Shown here: positions 13,801 to 22,713 of the stretch, in pieces | Layout of the letters: each line of letters begins with the position of its first letter | Position numbering within the stretch: position 1 is the stretch's first letter | Source: Eleginops maclovinus | Taxonomy: Eukaryota; Chordata; Actinopteri; Perciformes; Eleginopidae | DNA length: 64,000 bases | Reading direction: 5' to 3' | Assembly: GCF_036324505.1 (NCBI RefSeq) | Contig: NC_086368.1 | Span: 15,395,921-15,459,920, forward strand | Notes under the pieces: generated by a model | The model's input: only the letters and a program-made list of their open reading frames with translations | The model's database searches: none | Told to the model about the DNA's origin: nothing | Made by a program: the position numbers and the translations under genes

Positions 13801-16800
13801 TGGCTGACTAAATACTTTTTTGCCCCACTGTACATATGTATATTTTTAACAATACTTTCGTTACTTACCTGTTTATATTTTTTTTAGTATTTTTAATTTA
13901 AATTCAAATTTGTGTTTCATATCCATGTGTGAACCTGTACTGTTTTTCCTCTTCTCTGTTGCTGCATAAACACTTGAATTTCCCCACGGGGATTGATACA
14001 GGTACATCTTATCTTTTTTTATAATTCAACTCTATTGAAGTGAAATATTGAATTCAAACAAACAGTATTGCAATGATAAATTAATGAAAAAATATCTACA
14101 AATTAAGAAATATTCAAATGACAGACTACATATTTTGAGAAGTCCATTTATATCTACGTAAATAGCTTCACTGAATGAGGAGCAACTGAAAGGTAATTGG
14201 GTACTGCAATAAGAGCTAATACTTTACGAGAAAAATTGGCATCTAGTTTAATCGCAGTAAATTAGTGCCGTTTGCAAACAGCTTCCACAATGTTTTACTG
14301 TGAGAAATGTTTCGTGGCCTAATGAAAGAAGCAATCCACAAACCCTTTGAACCAAAAGCAAGGAACATAGCCTCCACAAGGACAGATGCTGGGGTTATTT
14401 TAATAACTGTGTGATTCTGTAAAGGCCAGTTTTACACAGGACGAAAATCTTAGGGGCAAAAAAAGTTTCATAGAAATCTATGAGCATCGGTTTTAAAATC
14501 TAAGAATTGAGCAAATACACTTCACCTAAAACTAATTTGTTTGAGGAGTCTGTTGCAACCTTACAATGGTCAATGAAACAAAGCCACCTAACAAGAAAAA
14601 AAAAATGCAGGCACTAGGTGCTAGACAGGACCAGGAAATTAAAACCCAGGTGAAAGAGCAGCTGCGTTAGCCTCTCATTCATAACAGTGATGACAATCAG
14701 AAGGTCTACAGTTTGAACGGAGACCTTTCAGTGAGTTGATTATAAAATTGAGGTGATTGATAGAAGGGAGAAGCCTACTGACTGATAACAGCACTCAGAC
14801 ATACAACAGCATTGCGACAGACTTTGAAGAAAACATTTGGCAGACTTCTTTTCAGGAACAATGCCCAGTGATGAACAGAAAATGAGCCAGTTAAGTCAAG
14901 CAGGTTTACTGTCATCTATTTTGCAAGGTAGGGGAAAAGGTCCCCCTTAAATATGGATTGTTTATAAAGTACATTTTTTAAACCCGTTATACAGTATGTT
15001 CCGGAAATATCTAGACTAAAGCAAAGAACACATTTTTAGGGAGATGTTAAGGTGTTCTACTTCTGGTTTCTTTTTGTATTTTTATGTCTTAATTTGAACG
15101 GAAAGTAGACTAAGAGTGATACAGAGTGTGACTTATAGGAAGAGGAAGCTGTTAGGATCCCATATTAGCAAATAATCTCAGGCACTGGGGTTACCTGCTG
15201 TACCTTGATATTGTACATTCATCAAGTTATCAAAAATGTCTAATGCCTAAGACAAAGCAATCGGTGCAAGCAAGTGCCTGGTTGCCAAAATGTGTATTCA
15301 AGTCAAGGGAAATGATTTGAACAACTCAAATTCAAAGAACCAAGACATTTTCTTCAGACCAGCTCAGGATACCGCTTCCTATGCCTACATTCTGCTGTAA
15401 TGAAAGAATATCAGACCTACTGTTACACAACACACACAGAAGAGCAATACAAAGACAAGCTTTAGTGACCGCAGCTGATGAAAAGAAAATCCCCATTTGA
15501 TTTAAAGAAAATCTCTAAATCTGAGGTGGATTTCTGGAAGGCAATTATAAGTGTTTCTCTAATGCCAGTAAATTGCAATAAAAAGAAATTGGTTCCCTTG
15601 TGGACATATTGTAATCTTTTCAATAACAATGAGATCCCCTGAATTCACCAGAGTAATCGTTTTTCTCTTCAGTTCTATGAACCATGACAATATGAACTAG
15701 AGGGATGCTCAGGCGGTGCACCTGTGTTCATCCACCTCTGAGGGAAAATATTTACAATAACTGTAAGAGGTATTGTTTGCTGTAGATGGTATTCACAACA
15801 GGAATTGCTTATATCCTTTTTTTTTTTAAAAGGCCAAACAAACAGGGGCATGTAAAAGTTGCCAAAGAAGTGATTTAATGACCCAAGCATAATCTATGAA
15901 TGTTTGCTTATCTTTATGTGGACACCAAACAATATCAAAACAGCCTTTACTCTTTTGAAAAAATGGCTACCAGTTATGCAGTGTACACGGTTTACTGGTG
16001 TGCTGTATGCTTACCTTACAGCATGGAAGTTAACAACCAGCTCGTCCAATAAACGGTTGGTTCTTAGATCTTGTTCTGTTGCTTGCTGAAAGGAGGAGAA
16101 GAAGCAAGTAAATAAGAATATGTCTCCTTCATCAAATTCATACAACTAATTACAGGTGATGATCTGTTATTTGTCCATCAAAGAAACGACCATGATGATT
16201 ATGCAAATGTCTTGGAGGCGTAATTATGCATTCAAGTCAAGTTCATACTTACTGCATTGCAAACAGGACACTGCATCTTATAGCAAAGACATTTCCTGAT
16301 GCATAAGGAGCAAACTGTAAAATGCAATGCAAAAATACAGTGAGTTAAAAAGTAATCAGTTAGACATCAGGTAGAGAATGTATACTTTTACCCAAATGTT
16401 GGTATTAAGGCACAATTGTATTCAATACACATAAGAGGAAGGTGCAGTGTGGTTTAATCATAGCTTTAGTGCTCTCATATTTAACAGAATGCAAAATTAT
16501 GAAGTGAAATTAAACTTGAACAATTTAAATCTTCAAAAGAACCTAATTTTGCTTTTATACAAGTCAGTCAATGGTCTAATGTTGATGTACTCAGTGGTTT
16601 GTCTCTTATTACAGTAATTGGTACCATAGCTCTACTTTTTTTACTTACAGTTGTGAGAGCATTTAGTCATCATTGAAATGTTGAGGAAGTCAAAGCAAAT
16701 AGGACAGCGAAGAAGGGCATCCACATTCTGCAGATAAGAAAAAAACTATTAGCAAACTATAAATAACCTCACATGTAGGTATGCCTTTGAGTGGAGTTGC

Positions 16801-18198
16801 ATTCCTGGTTTTTCTTTGTGGTGCTAAACATTAGTTTATGAACCAAAGTTAATGAAGTTTCAGTGTTCTTACAATATGTTAAAAGTAACATATACACAAA
16901 TCTTCAGGACCAAGTTGTAAACATATCACAATTGCAAAAAAAGTGATAAATGTACATTAATCTAGTTGGTGCTGAAGATATGTTTGTGCTACCTTATTAA
17001 GGGTATCAAATATATTTTACATCAAACATGGCAAGTTTGAAGCATGTGTTCGAAGCATGACATTTGACAATGAAGAGCATGAAAAATACGCACAAACAAA
17101 AAAATGTTTGGGAAACTTTATAAGTTAGCAAGGGATTTGTACTTTACTTGAGTATTTCAATTGTGTGCTACTTTGTACTTATACCCCACTACAATTCAGA
17201 TGTAAATAATAGCTCCAATAAATATATTTGATACAGATTTGGAATACGGATATGAAATATAATCAACACTTAAATAAGACTGAAGTATGTATGCAAGTCG
17301 CTTTAGATAAAAAGTGACATGTAATGTAATGAAGTTACACTTGAAGTTCAATTCACAAGCTACCCTGCAGCATACACAGTCCTTACAATAAGCTGTACCT
17401 TTGCAAGCTTTGATAGTACTTAAATGCATCAACAATTATAATATGATAAATATCATTTTGAAATGGGCCAATCTGCATAATGAGTACTTTTACTTTTGGT
17501 TCTTTTTGATGCTAATAATTGTGTACTTTTACTTGAGTAACATTTGGATTGCAGCACTTTAACTTGTAACAGAGTATTCCTACACTCTGGTACTTCTTCC
17601 AGGTCTGAACACCAGCTAACCTACATCCGAAATAATGTGAGGGGTCGTATTTCATATTGTAGGCTACAGCCGAAATAAGATACCTCTAATTTACTAAATA
17701 TGACCCAATATATAACGTTAAGCACATTCAGGTAATCCTTTGTTTGGTTTGGTTTTTACGTAAACGTAACCTGAGTTGAACTTAAAACAAGTTGGACAGT
17801 GTGAATGAACAGGGCACCTTAATGGTCAAAATGTAGGTTAGTTACTTAACATTTAACGGTGCGTTACTTCAGCGGTATTTTCAAATTACAACTCTGTAAC
17901 ATGTATTCAAGAGAACATTTTAGGGCCAACTTAGCTGATGTTATTAGCACATGTTACGTTAGCACATCAGCCTTTTAGTTAGTTGTAGATCAAATAACTG
18001 GGTGGTGTGATATGTGTTTTGTATCTTAAGTGCTTGAGAAAGGCAACGCCAGTTGTTAATGGTCCGTTTAAGTTATGAGCGGTTCATTTAGCTGATACAG
18101 CTAACGGTCATGTTAGCAACAGATTTGAAAATAAATATACAACTTACTTTCAGACATGCAGCTCCAGGTGGTAAATCTGCTTCAACGTGTAGGGCCAT
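1526..18198 (-). CDS. rad18: rad18, E3 ubiquitin-protein ligase RAD18 (12 coding exons)
   Basis: RAD18 works with the E2 enzyme RAD6 (UBE2A/B) in the nucleus to monoubiquitinate PCNA at stalled forks, which recruits translesion polymerases. Joining the exons gives a 561-residue model (human is 495). Visible in order: a C3HC4 RING at residues 25-62 (C25, C28, C40, H42, C45, C48, C59, C62); a UBZ4 zinc finger at 235-254 (CPVC, then HLDTC); a SAP DNA-binding motif at about 274-308, followed by [16 protein letters not shown], nearly identical to human; and a RAD6-binding stretch at about 325-400 with VMVFSK and EKEID. The long exon 5 linker is acidic/serine-rich and poorly conserved. All splice phases agree. 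The start is the ATG at 18196-18198, whose N terminus ([11 protein letters not shown]) resembles other fish RAD18. The family assignment is certain; only the 3' end is doubtful (see the last exon). Confidence 0.96.
2380..2494 (-). CDS. rad18: rad18 coding exon 11
   Basis: The minus strand shows CTGTCGCAG acceptor and AG|GTGAGC donor; 115 bp. It encodes an acidic Ser-rich stretch including [12 protein letters not shown] and [12 protein letters not shown], comparable to the Ser/Asp-rich region near the human C terminus. A TGA at 2376-2378 falls in frame immediately after the last codon if the donor is not used, which would end the protein at residue 451. Confidence 0.75.
3237..3371 (-). CDS. 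rad18: rad18 coding exon 10
   Basis: 135 bp with CCTGCAG acceptor and GCAG|GTACTG donor. Encodes [17 protein letters not shown], the end of the RAD6-binding region (human KKHKSEFQLLVDQARKG), followed by an acidic [11 protein letters not shown] stretch. Confidence 0.9.
3372..6314. other. rad18 intron 9
   Basis: A 2.9-kb intron with no coding exon found. It contains a run of 19 C residues at 4351-4369. No recognisable transposon was seen. Confidence 0.7.
4351..4369. repeat. Poly-C/G homopolymer, 19 bp
   Basis: Uninterrupted run of 19 C on the plus strand (poly-G in the rad18 transcript sense), within rad18 intron 9. The length may be uncertain because homopolymers are prone to sequencing error. 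Confidence 0.95.
6315..6375 (-). CDS. rad18: rad18 coding exon 9
   Basis: 61 bp, TTTTGCAG acceptor and TTACA|GTAAGA donor. Encodes [20 protein letters not shown], matching human VMVFTKDQTEKEIDEIHSKY in the RAD6-binding region. Confidence 0.95.
6685..6755 (-). CDS. rad18: rad18 coding exon 8
   Basis: 71 bp, CAACAG acceptor and CCT|GTATGT donor. Encodes [19 protein letters not shown], a predicted helix that follows the SAP domain. Confidence 0.92.
7223..7398 (-). CDS. rad18: rad18 coding exon 7 (SAP domain)
   Basis: 176 bp, GTATGCAG acceptor and AATCAG|GTGAGG donor. Encodes the SAP motif ([20 protein letters not shown], then [17 protein letters not shown]), the DNA-binding part of RAD18, then [13 protein letters not shown]. 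This is the best conserved block outside the RING. Confidence 0.97.
7642..8269. mobile_element. Non-autonomous TTAA-flanked DNA transposon (piggyBac- or Kolobok-type)
   Basis: The left end reads AGGTGCCATAGAATG and the right end CATTCTATGGCAGCT, a 15-bp terminal inverted repeat with one mismatch. Both ends are flanked by TTAA (7638-7641 and 8270-8273), the target duplication used by the piggyBac and Kolobok superfamilies. The 628-bp copy has no transposase. It lies in rad18 intron 6 and contains a relict exon at 7906-8018. Confidence 0.8.
7906..8022 (+). pseudogene. Relict first coding exon carried by the TTAA element
   Basis: A plus-strand ATG opens 38 codons ([12 protein letters not shown], then an acidic [14 protein letters not shown], then [10 protein letters not shown]) before TAA. 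A strong donor (GAGTG|GTAAGT) overlaps the last Trp codon. From memory the pattern resembles the start of fish transposon-associated proteins with a P2X7-intracellular-like Cys-rich domain, where the text continues into a CxCGxC motif. The Cys-rich part is absent here, so it is a fragment. The frame and donor are seen; the family link is inference. Confidence 0.5.
9069..9168 (-). CDS. rad18: rad18 coding exon 6 (UBZ4 zinc finger)
   Basis: 100 bp, TTTTTCAG acceptor and AGGAG|GTAAAA donor. Encodes [20 protein letters not shown], then TCL: the C-x2-C...H-x3-C ubiquitin-binding zinc finger. All four zinc ligands are intact. Confidence 0.97.
10020..10303 (-). mobile_element. tRNA-derived SINE
   Basis: On the minus strand, just inside the right end, TGGCTCAGTCAGTAGGGGC resembles a pol III A box and GGTTCAAGTCC resembles a B box, with tRNA-like spacing. 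The body includes GTGCCTTGAGCAAGGCACC-type and CTCTGCATTTAACCCATCC-type segments seen in many fish dispersed repeats (plus-strand reading). It sits in rad18 intron 5, about 110 bp from exon 5. Exact ends and target duplication were not resolved. Confidence 0.7.
10417..10850 (-). CDS. rad18: rad18 coding exon 5 (long linker)
   Basis: 434 bp, the largest rad18 exon; TTTTTTCCAG acceptor, ATCAAAG|GTAAAG donor. Encodes the linker between RING and UBZ4: [17 protein letters not shown] and [11 protein letters not shown] at the start, then [13 protein letters not shown] and an [10 protein letters not shown] segment. VKEEP and VKQE are possible SUMO acceptor consensus sites (psi-K-x-E). The linker aligns weakly with human, as expected for disordered sequence. 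Confidence 0.95.
12810..13830 (-). mobile_element. Internally deleted Tc1/mariner element
   Basis: Starts CAGTGGGGCAAAAAAGTATT and ends with the reverse complement, flanked by TA on both sides (12808-12809 and 13831-13832), the Tc1 target duplication. The terminal inverted repeats are about 200 bp each (about 12810-13010 and 13630-13830) with scattered differences. The 1021-bp copy is too short for a full Tc1 element (about 1.6 kb) and cannot make active transposase. Confidence 0.95.
13067..13465 (-). pseudogene. Tc1 transposase N-terminal fragment, broken
   Basis: The minus strand from the ATG at 13463-13465 reads [18 protein letters not shown], a Tc1-type paired helix-turn-helix start. A TGA at about codon 58 (where Arg is expected in the NLPRSG motif) interrupts it. 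The frame then continues with [18 protein letters not shown] and [19 protein letters not shown], the second HTH. The catalytic DDE half is missing. Lines up with the internal deletion of the host element. Confidence 0.93.
16015..16085 (-). CDS. rad18: rad18 coding exon 4
   Basis: 71 bp, CTTTCAG acceptor and GTAAG|GTAAGC donor. Encodes [19 protein letters not shown], matching human VTEPDLKNNRILDELVKSL just after the RING. Confidence 0.96.
16253..16314 (-). CDS. rad18: rad18 coding exon 3 (RING, second half)
   Basis: 62 bp, TTTTACAG acceptor and ATGCA|GTAAGT donor. Encodes [20 protein letters not shown] with the last four RING cysteines. The first codon (Phe; Tyr in human HNYC) is split with exon 2. 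Confidence 0.97.
16649..16727 (-). CDS. rad18: rad18 coding exon 2 (RING, first half)
   Basis: 79 bp, ATCTGCAG acceptor and CAACT|GTAAGT donor. Encodes [18 protein letters not shown] and MMTKCSHN, holding RING ligands C25, C28, C40 and H42. Confidence 0.97.
17120..17600. repeat. Relict dispersed repeat with TACTTTTACTTGAGTA-type ends
   Basis: Both flanks of this intron 1 segment carry versions of TACTTTTACTTGAGTA, including TTGTAACAGAGTATTCCTAC near the right end, a signature of common fish non-autonomous DNA repeats. Around 17300-17335, AAGTCGCTTTAGATAAAA followed by ATGTAATGTAATG resembles the 3' end of a fish SINE, so the block may be composite. Ends not resolved. Confidence 0.45.
18148..18198 (-). 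CDS. rad18: rad18 coding exon 1 with start codon
   Basis: 51 bp from the ATG at 18196-18198 to a strong donor (CTGAAA|GTAAGT). Encodes [17 protein letters not shown]. The short fish-type N terminus replaces human MDSLAESRWPPGLAVMK; the shared PPG supports this start. Confidence 0.92.
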
Positions 18199-18345
18199 GT
18201 CTGGTCAACAGAAAGAAACAGCTGTTGAAATGCACAAAACTTTTAGTGTTCAGGATAAATCTGAAATCAAAGTCCCGCTCTCTATTACGCAGGTCACCAG
18301 GGCAACTCCTGCGTCAAATGACGACTTCCGGTGCGAGGCGGTTGA
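18199..18345 (-). promoter_or_regulatory. Probable rad18 promoter and 5' UTR
   Basis: Directly upstream of the start codon on the minus strand is an ETS-type CCGGAAGT (18324-18331 as ACTTCCGG) next to an inverted pair of TGACG half-sites (CGTCAAATGACG, 18312-18323). These are typical of TATA-less housekeeping promoters. The transcription start was not determined; inference from motif and position. Confidence 0.5.
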
Positions 18346-18495
18346 TTCGTAAAAACAAAAATATATATATATTACTAATTCTAATTAATACACTTATATA
18401 TATATATATAAAATATATAATATATATATATATAAGGTGCAAGGCGGTTGATTTGTAAAAAATAATAGTGAAAACATAAATAATTCTAATTAATA

Positions 18496-18530
<35 letters not shown>
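18331..18530. repeat. Two-copy tandem duplication with AT-rich body
   Basis: GTGCGAGGCGGTTGATTCGT at 18331 recurs as GTGCAAGGCGGTTGATTTGT at 18437; in each copy a TAAAAA tract, then ATTCTAATTAATA and a TTATATATA run follow. The period is about 106 bp. The first copy abuts the CCGGAAGT motif of the rad18 promoter. Confidence 0.85.
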
Positions 18531-18531
<1 letters not shown>

Positions 18532-18566
18532 TATTATTATTATTATTGTTATTATTATTATTATTA

Positions 18567-18630
<64 letters not shown>

Positions 18631-18631
18631 G
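18492..18631. repeat. Palindromic (TA)n and (TTA)n microsatellite array
   Basis: TAATAACCTTA, then a (TA)n run, then TAAGGTTATTA forms a perfect palindrome (about 18492-18538). It continues into about 30 copies of TTA/TAT to 18631 with rare interruptions. Confidence 0.93.
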
Positions 18632-18639
18632 TTGCAGTG

Positions 18640-21600
18640 TAAGGCTTTGACAGATGTTTCCAGGTCGTCATAGATACTAATGGGAACATCTCTCTCCACA
18701 TACGTACAGGGCATCATGCAATAATTGTAACATCTTGCCCTTGAACTGGAAAATGCTTAGCTGGCCGAGCCTCGCAAACACTGAGCACATGGTGTTTTCC
18801 TTAAAAGCCTTCAAGCTGTCACTTTAGGCTTACTAAAACGATCACATATCTTACTCTTATTACCCCTTGTGCTTGTAGTTCTTTATTTTACTCTGTACCA
18901 TGATTATATTTCACTTAGGTTTAAAACTTGGCAGTCTTTGCCTATACTCTAAAGATTAATCAAGATTAGCCTTGACATTATAGTTAAATTCAGTCTAAAG
19001 TGTTCTGACAAACATTTTATTTTGAGATTATTATATTCCTGATAATAGAAAAACAGAACCAGCAGAAAGAACCAACAGAAAGAACAGAATGAATGCTATT
19101 AGACAATAAATAACATAAAATAAGGTAATCCAAAACCAAAAAGAATACTTGAGAGATAGTAAGAGGCCTAAGATAATAGGATAACCTTAAAAGTAAAGAT
19201 TCTGAGTCGATAAGATACATTTCTTCGTGGCACGAAGAGTATACTCCAAATGTCAGGTGACAGATTGTGGCCTGTGGTGATTACAGTTCACTATACAAGC
19301 ACCTTTATTGTCATTGCATATGAACAATGACATTCATCCCCAGATACAGAACCCTCTTCCCTGGGTTACACTGCATCACTATGTGTTGTTGTAAATGTAA
19401 GATGTAGCCTGCTGCCACATTTATGTAAGTATTCCGCTGATATTTTACTAGTATAGATATGCTGCTTTTTCTTTGAAACCAGGGAACAATTAATGATCCT
19501 GGAAATGGATTTATGTTGACTAGAATGTGATTATTAAGTCACATGAATATTCAGAGGCATTTATGTGCAGTAATTAGATTTCTCCCGGTGGTTTGCAGGA
19601 GGCAACCCCCAGAGCCTTTGGCCAGTTAAATCATTTCATGGTGATTCCAAAGCATTAATCACTCTTTCCATATTGTACCTTGCAGAAGAGAATGAGACAA
19701 CTTTCACAGTTGTTTGGCCTTTATCACTGAAAGTATCACAGAAAATGACATGTCTTCATAATAGGCTGCTGTCTGTTATCATATGTTTTTGTTTTTTGGG
19801 AATAAATATATTACATAATATTTTCACTATTCATGATTTTCTTTGCGACCAGTCAGACACATTGGACATTGAAATACAAGAAATGAGTGTTCAAAATTGT
19901 TGTCCCAAAAAGCCAGACCCATCTCCATGTCGCTGTGTTCGCAGGAAATTGTAAATGCCAAAGCCAATCTGGCCCCTCTGTTTCAATTTATTGTGTGAAG
20001 TCTGATTAATTGAGTCATTTCAGCCAAAGATAATATGCAGCTACACTATGTCCAAATATAGTTTTCTCCTGGTTGAAATCTTTATATTGAAACGATTCCT
20101 CCAGGTCTGTGTTTTTGATTGTGTGTTTGACTCATTTCAGATTCCATCTCTTCATTTATTATTTTTATTAAATCACAAAAGCCATGCTTTGAATTCATTA
20201 CACTTAATCAATAAATGCTAGCACTGAACGGTTTTAAAACAACCATAAACATGAAATATTGTCGCAGAATATAAATAAAACTGACATATGCGAAGATTTA
20301 TAGGGCATAATGGACATAAAGTCTGATTTATATCAGATGATTTCAGCTGGAGTTTGACCAGCCACTCTCCTCTTTCAGCACTCTGCTGAGACATTCTGAT
20401 GGGTTTGAAAAATGGGAATGTTTAATCAGTGGATGCTCAGCCAAATCGTGATTATATGTTTGTATTAGCAAGATGACATGATGTACCGAGTGAGATTTTC
20501 TGTTACAGGTTGTCATGAATTATATTGCAGATTAAACCCATTACCAGATATTTTTCTTGTGGTGTATTTCAGTTTGAGATTTGAAATGTGTTTTCAATGC
20601 CGAGTTGTATTACTGAGTTTGTGTGTTTAAGGATTTTGACAGTACATTATAAATGTTATGATATTTTGTTAGACTTAAACTCTCCTGAGTTTTATTATTC
20701 CTTTGTTACTCAGAGCCTCTTTCTCCTCACATGGAATAAACAGTGTCATGGTACATTAATCAACCATTATTCAGGGATAAGTTTCCACCATTATTTTAAT
20801 TTGAATAGGTTATTTCTTGAAAGGGGGTCAATTAGAGGCAGCCAGTCTAGAGGCACATATTAAAAACCCTATTAGCCCTGCTCTACCTCGTTTTTAAAAG
20901 TGAATAACATTTATATTTACAAATATGACATTTTTCTTTCAGAACATAAGGCAAAATCTTTGTAGATAAGTGCCTGATATTAGCACAAACTTAGCTTGTG
21001 ATGAATTTATGAGTTCAGTTCATGTGCTTGATTAATAAAGTTAAAGAAATCTATCCAACTGACCCCGAGTCTTGGAAGTGAAAGCAGAACCATGTGCCAG
21101 AGCAGCATTACGCAGAGCAACATGTCACATCCGGGTAGAAATCTTGTTCAGCTTTTCCATAGTGAAGTGTAGCGTAAGTTTTTGAAGTAGATTAAAACAA
21201 GCATCACACATGATAAATACATCACTGTAATGGTGATTTAAAGTCTTTGATTGTATGCAGCTTTGTTGTGGCCTCTTGCTGCTATTAAAATATGGTTCAA
21301 GTGAACAATGTGTGCAAGTAGGTGTTACAATCGTTCACTCAGTAAAATATTCAGTAACTTTCTTACGCCCAGGGAAATATGGTCATTCCTGTGAAATCTA
21401 GGGAGCATTATGTTTGAGTCAAACTGTCTTTTGCCAATGCAGTTGCATATGAACATCTTCGGATACATGATTGAAAAGCTTAAAATGATCACCGCCAATT
21501 GGCTGAGGAGAATCCTTGGTTCACGTATAAATCACACATAAACTGTGTGATCCTTGACGGGAGTTTGTAGGAAACATCTGCACTTTGACATTCATGGTGT

Positions 21601-22130
21601 CAAAGGACTGTGCTGTGCTTTGCCTAATCAGTGTAGTATTGTTATCTGCTCCGACATGCACGTATATTTCTATCTAATGAGGCCCTTAACAAGTGAGTCT
21701 TCCAGCCCTGTGTAGCCCAGTGCAATGGGTCAGACCTGTCTTGAAGCTTAACAATGGCTGGAGCTGTGGGAAATGAGAGCAAATAGATGGAAGACTGAGC
21801 TTTCTCTAGGGTTAAACAATGGATGTAAACATGCCAGGTAGCTTTTTCTTTGAAGATGTTGACGACTGAAATCTGTTTACGTAATTATGTTTTGATTAAT
21901 TTGTCATGTGTTCGTGAAATAAAGCGCTAGAGTTGAATTTAGCAAGAGGCAAATTGCAATTACCCCTTTTGCCCTTTGGATATACTGATGCATTAGAAAG
22001 CAATGGCAAAGACCCAGATCCCCAAAAATATAAAGATTAAAATATTCAGGCCGTTAGCTTTAATGCTATTAATGTTTACAACAGCATGTTTAAGATAATT
22101 ACTATGTTCTCCGTAGGACTTCTTTAGGAC
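18640..22130. other. Intergenic DNA between srgap3 and rad18, part 1
   Basis: No exon or RNA gene was recognised on either strand. Around 19290-19340 a CTTTATTGTCATTGCATATG segment looks like a LINE tail fragment. The stretch 19420-19680 is rich in homeodomain-type ATTA motifs and is a candidate conserved non-coding element. Confidence 0.5.
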
Positions 22131-22176
22131 GTTAAGCTAAAATGATTCTTATATATATCTTATATCTTGTATTTCT

Positions 22177-22177
<1 letters not shown>

Positions 22178-22275
<98 letters not shown>

Positions 22276-22306
22276 ATATATGTATATATATATATATATA
22301 TATATA
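22178..22306. repeat. (CT)n followed by (TA)n/(TATG)n microsatellite
   Basis: An uninterrupted CT run of about 67 bp (22179-22245) passes directly into TA dinucleotides interspersed with TATG up to 22306. Open frames across it are artefacts of the repeat. Confidence 0.97.
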
Positions 22307-22375
22307 CTGTAGGTGGCACCGGACCGGTGGCTGGAAAAGACCCAGACAGCCACAGAGAAACTAATCATGGCAGAA

Positions 22376-22640
22376 AAACAGACGCTGAGCACCAGACCCA
22401 AGGTTCAGTAAATGGACGCAAGAGACAGTCCAGCACATAACAGCAGGATGTAAGTTGCAGGCAGGCACGGTATACACGCGCCATAACCAATTGGCATTGG
22501 ACTGCACCTCCAAAGGTGGCTGAGAATGACAACGCTAACATCCTGTGGGACTGACAGGCCTACAAAATGGCTAACCAACTGGACATCATGGGGCCTGGAG
22601 GAGCCTGAAGACAGGAAGAACAACAGACTGCCCAGGATGG
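22376..22640 (+). pseudogene. Relict non-LTR retrotransposon (LINE) ORF fragment
   Basis: Plus-strand translation in shifting frames gives ETVQHITAGCKLQAGT and VYTRHNQLA, then APPKVAENDNANILWD, a stop, and KMANQLDIM. This matches the C-terminal part of LINE polyproteins common in fish, after the reverse transcriptase. Stops and frameshifts are present and the text between RHNQ and APPK is deleted. It is bracketed by microsatellites on both sides. Confidence 0.8.
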
Positions 22641-22670
22641 GGCGAGTGGGGACATATTTATATATATGTT

Positions 22671-22674
22671 TATA

Positions 22675-22707
<33 letters not shown>
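22671..22707. repeat. (TA)n microsatellite
   Basis: About 15 TA units directly after the relict LINE ORF. Confidence 0.95.

Positions 22708-22709
<2 letters not shown>

Positions 22710-22713
<4 letters not shown>

Larger units (their letters stand above)
12720..14020 (+). mobile_element. L2-like LINE 3' tail, split by a Tc1 insertion
   Basis: The left part has repeated CTGCACTTT/GCACAATAACTTTG-type text up to 12809. The right part resumes at 13833 with TGTATATTTTTAACAATAC and ends with TTGAATTTCCCCACGGGG followed by CATCTTATCTT. This is the usual fish L2-like 3' UTR and its ATCT-rich tail. The left boundary is approximate. Confidence 0.6.
10851..16014. other. rad18 intron 4
   Basis: The largest rad18 intron, 5.2 kb. 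It holds a LINE 3' tail split by an internally deleted Tc1 element (12810-13830). The rest (10851-12700 and 14030-16014) is AT-rich with no exon-like frame recognised. Confidence 0.8.

Noticed and set aside
22132..22401. Open frames through the (CT)n/(TA)n tract
   Set aside because: Arg-Glu and Ser-Leu repeats come from the microsatellite.
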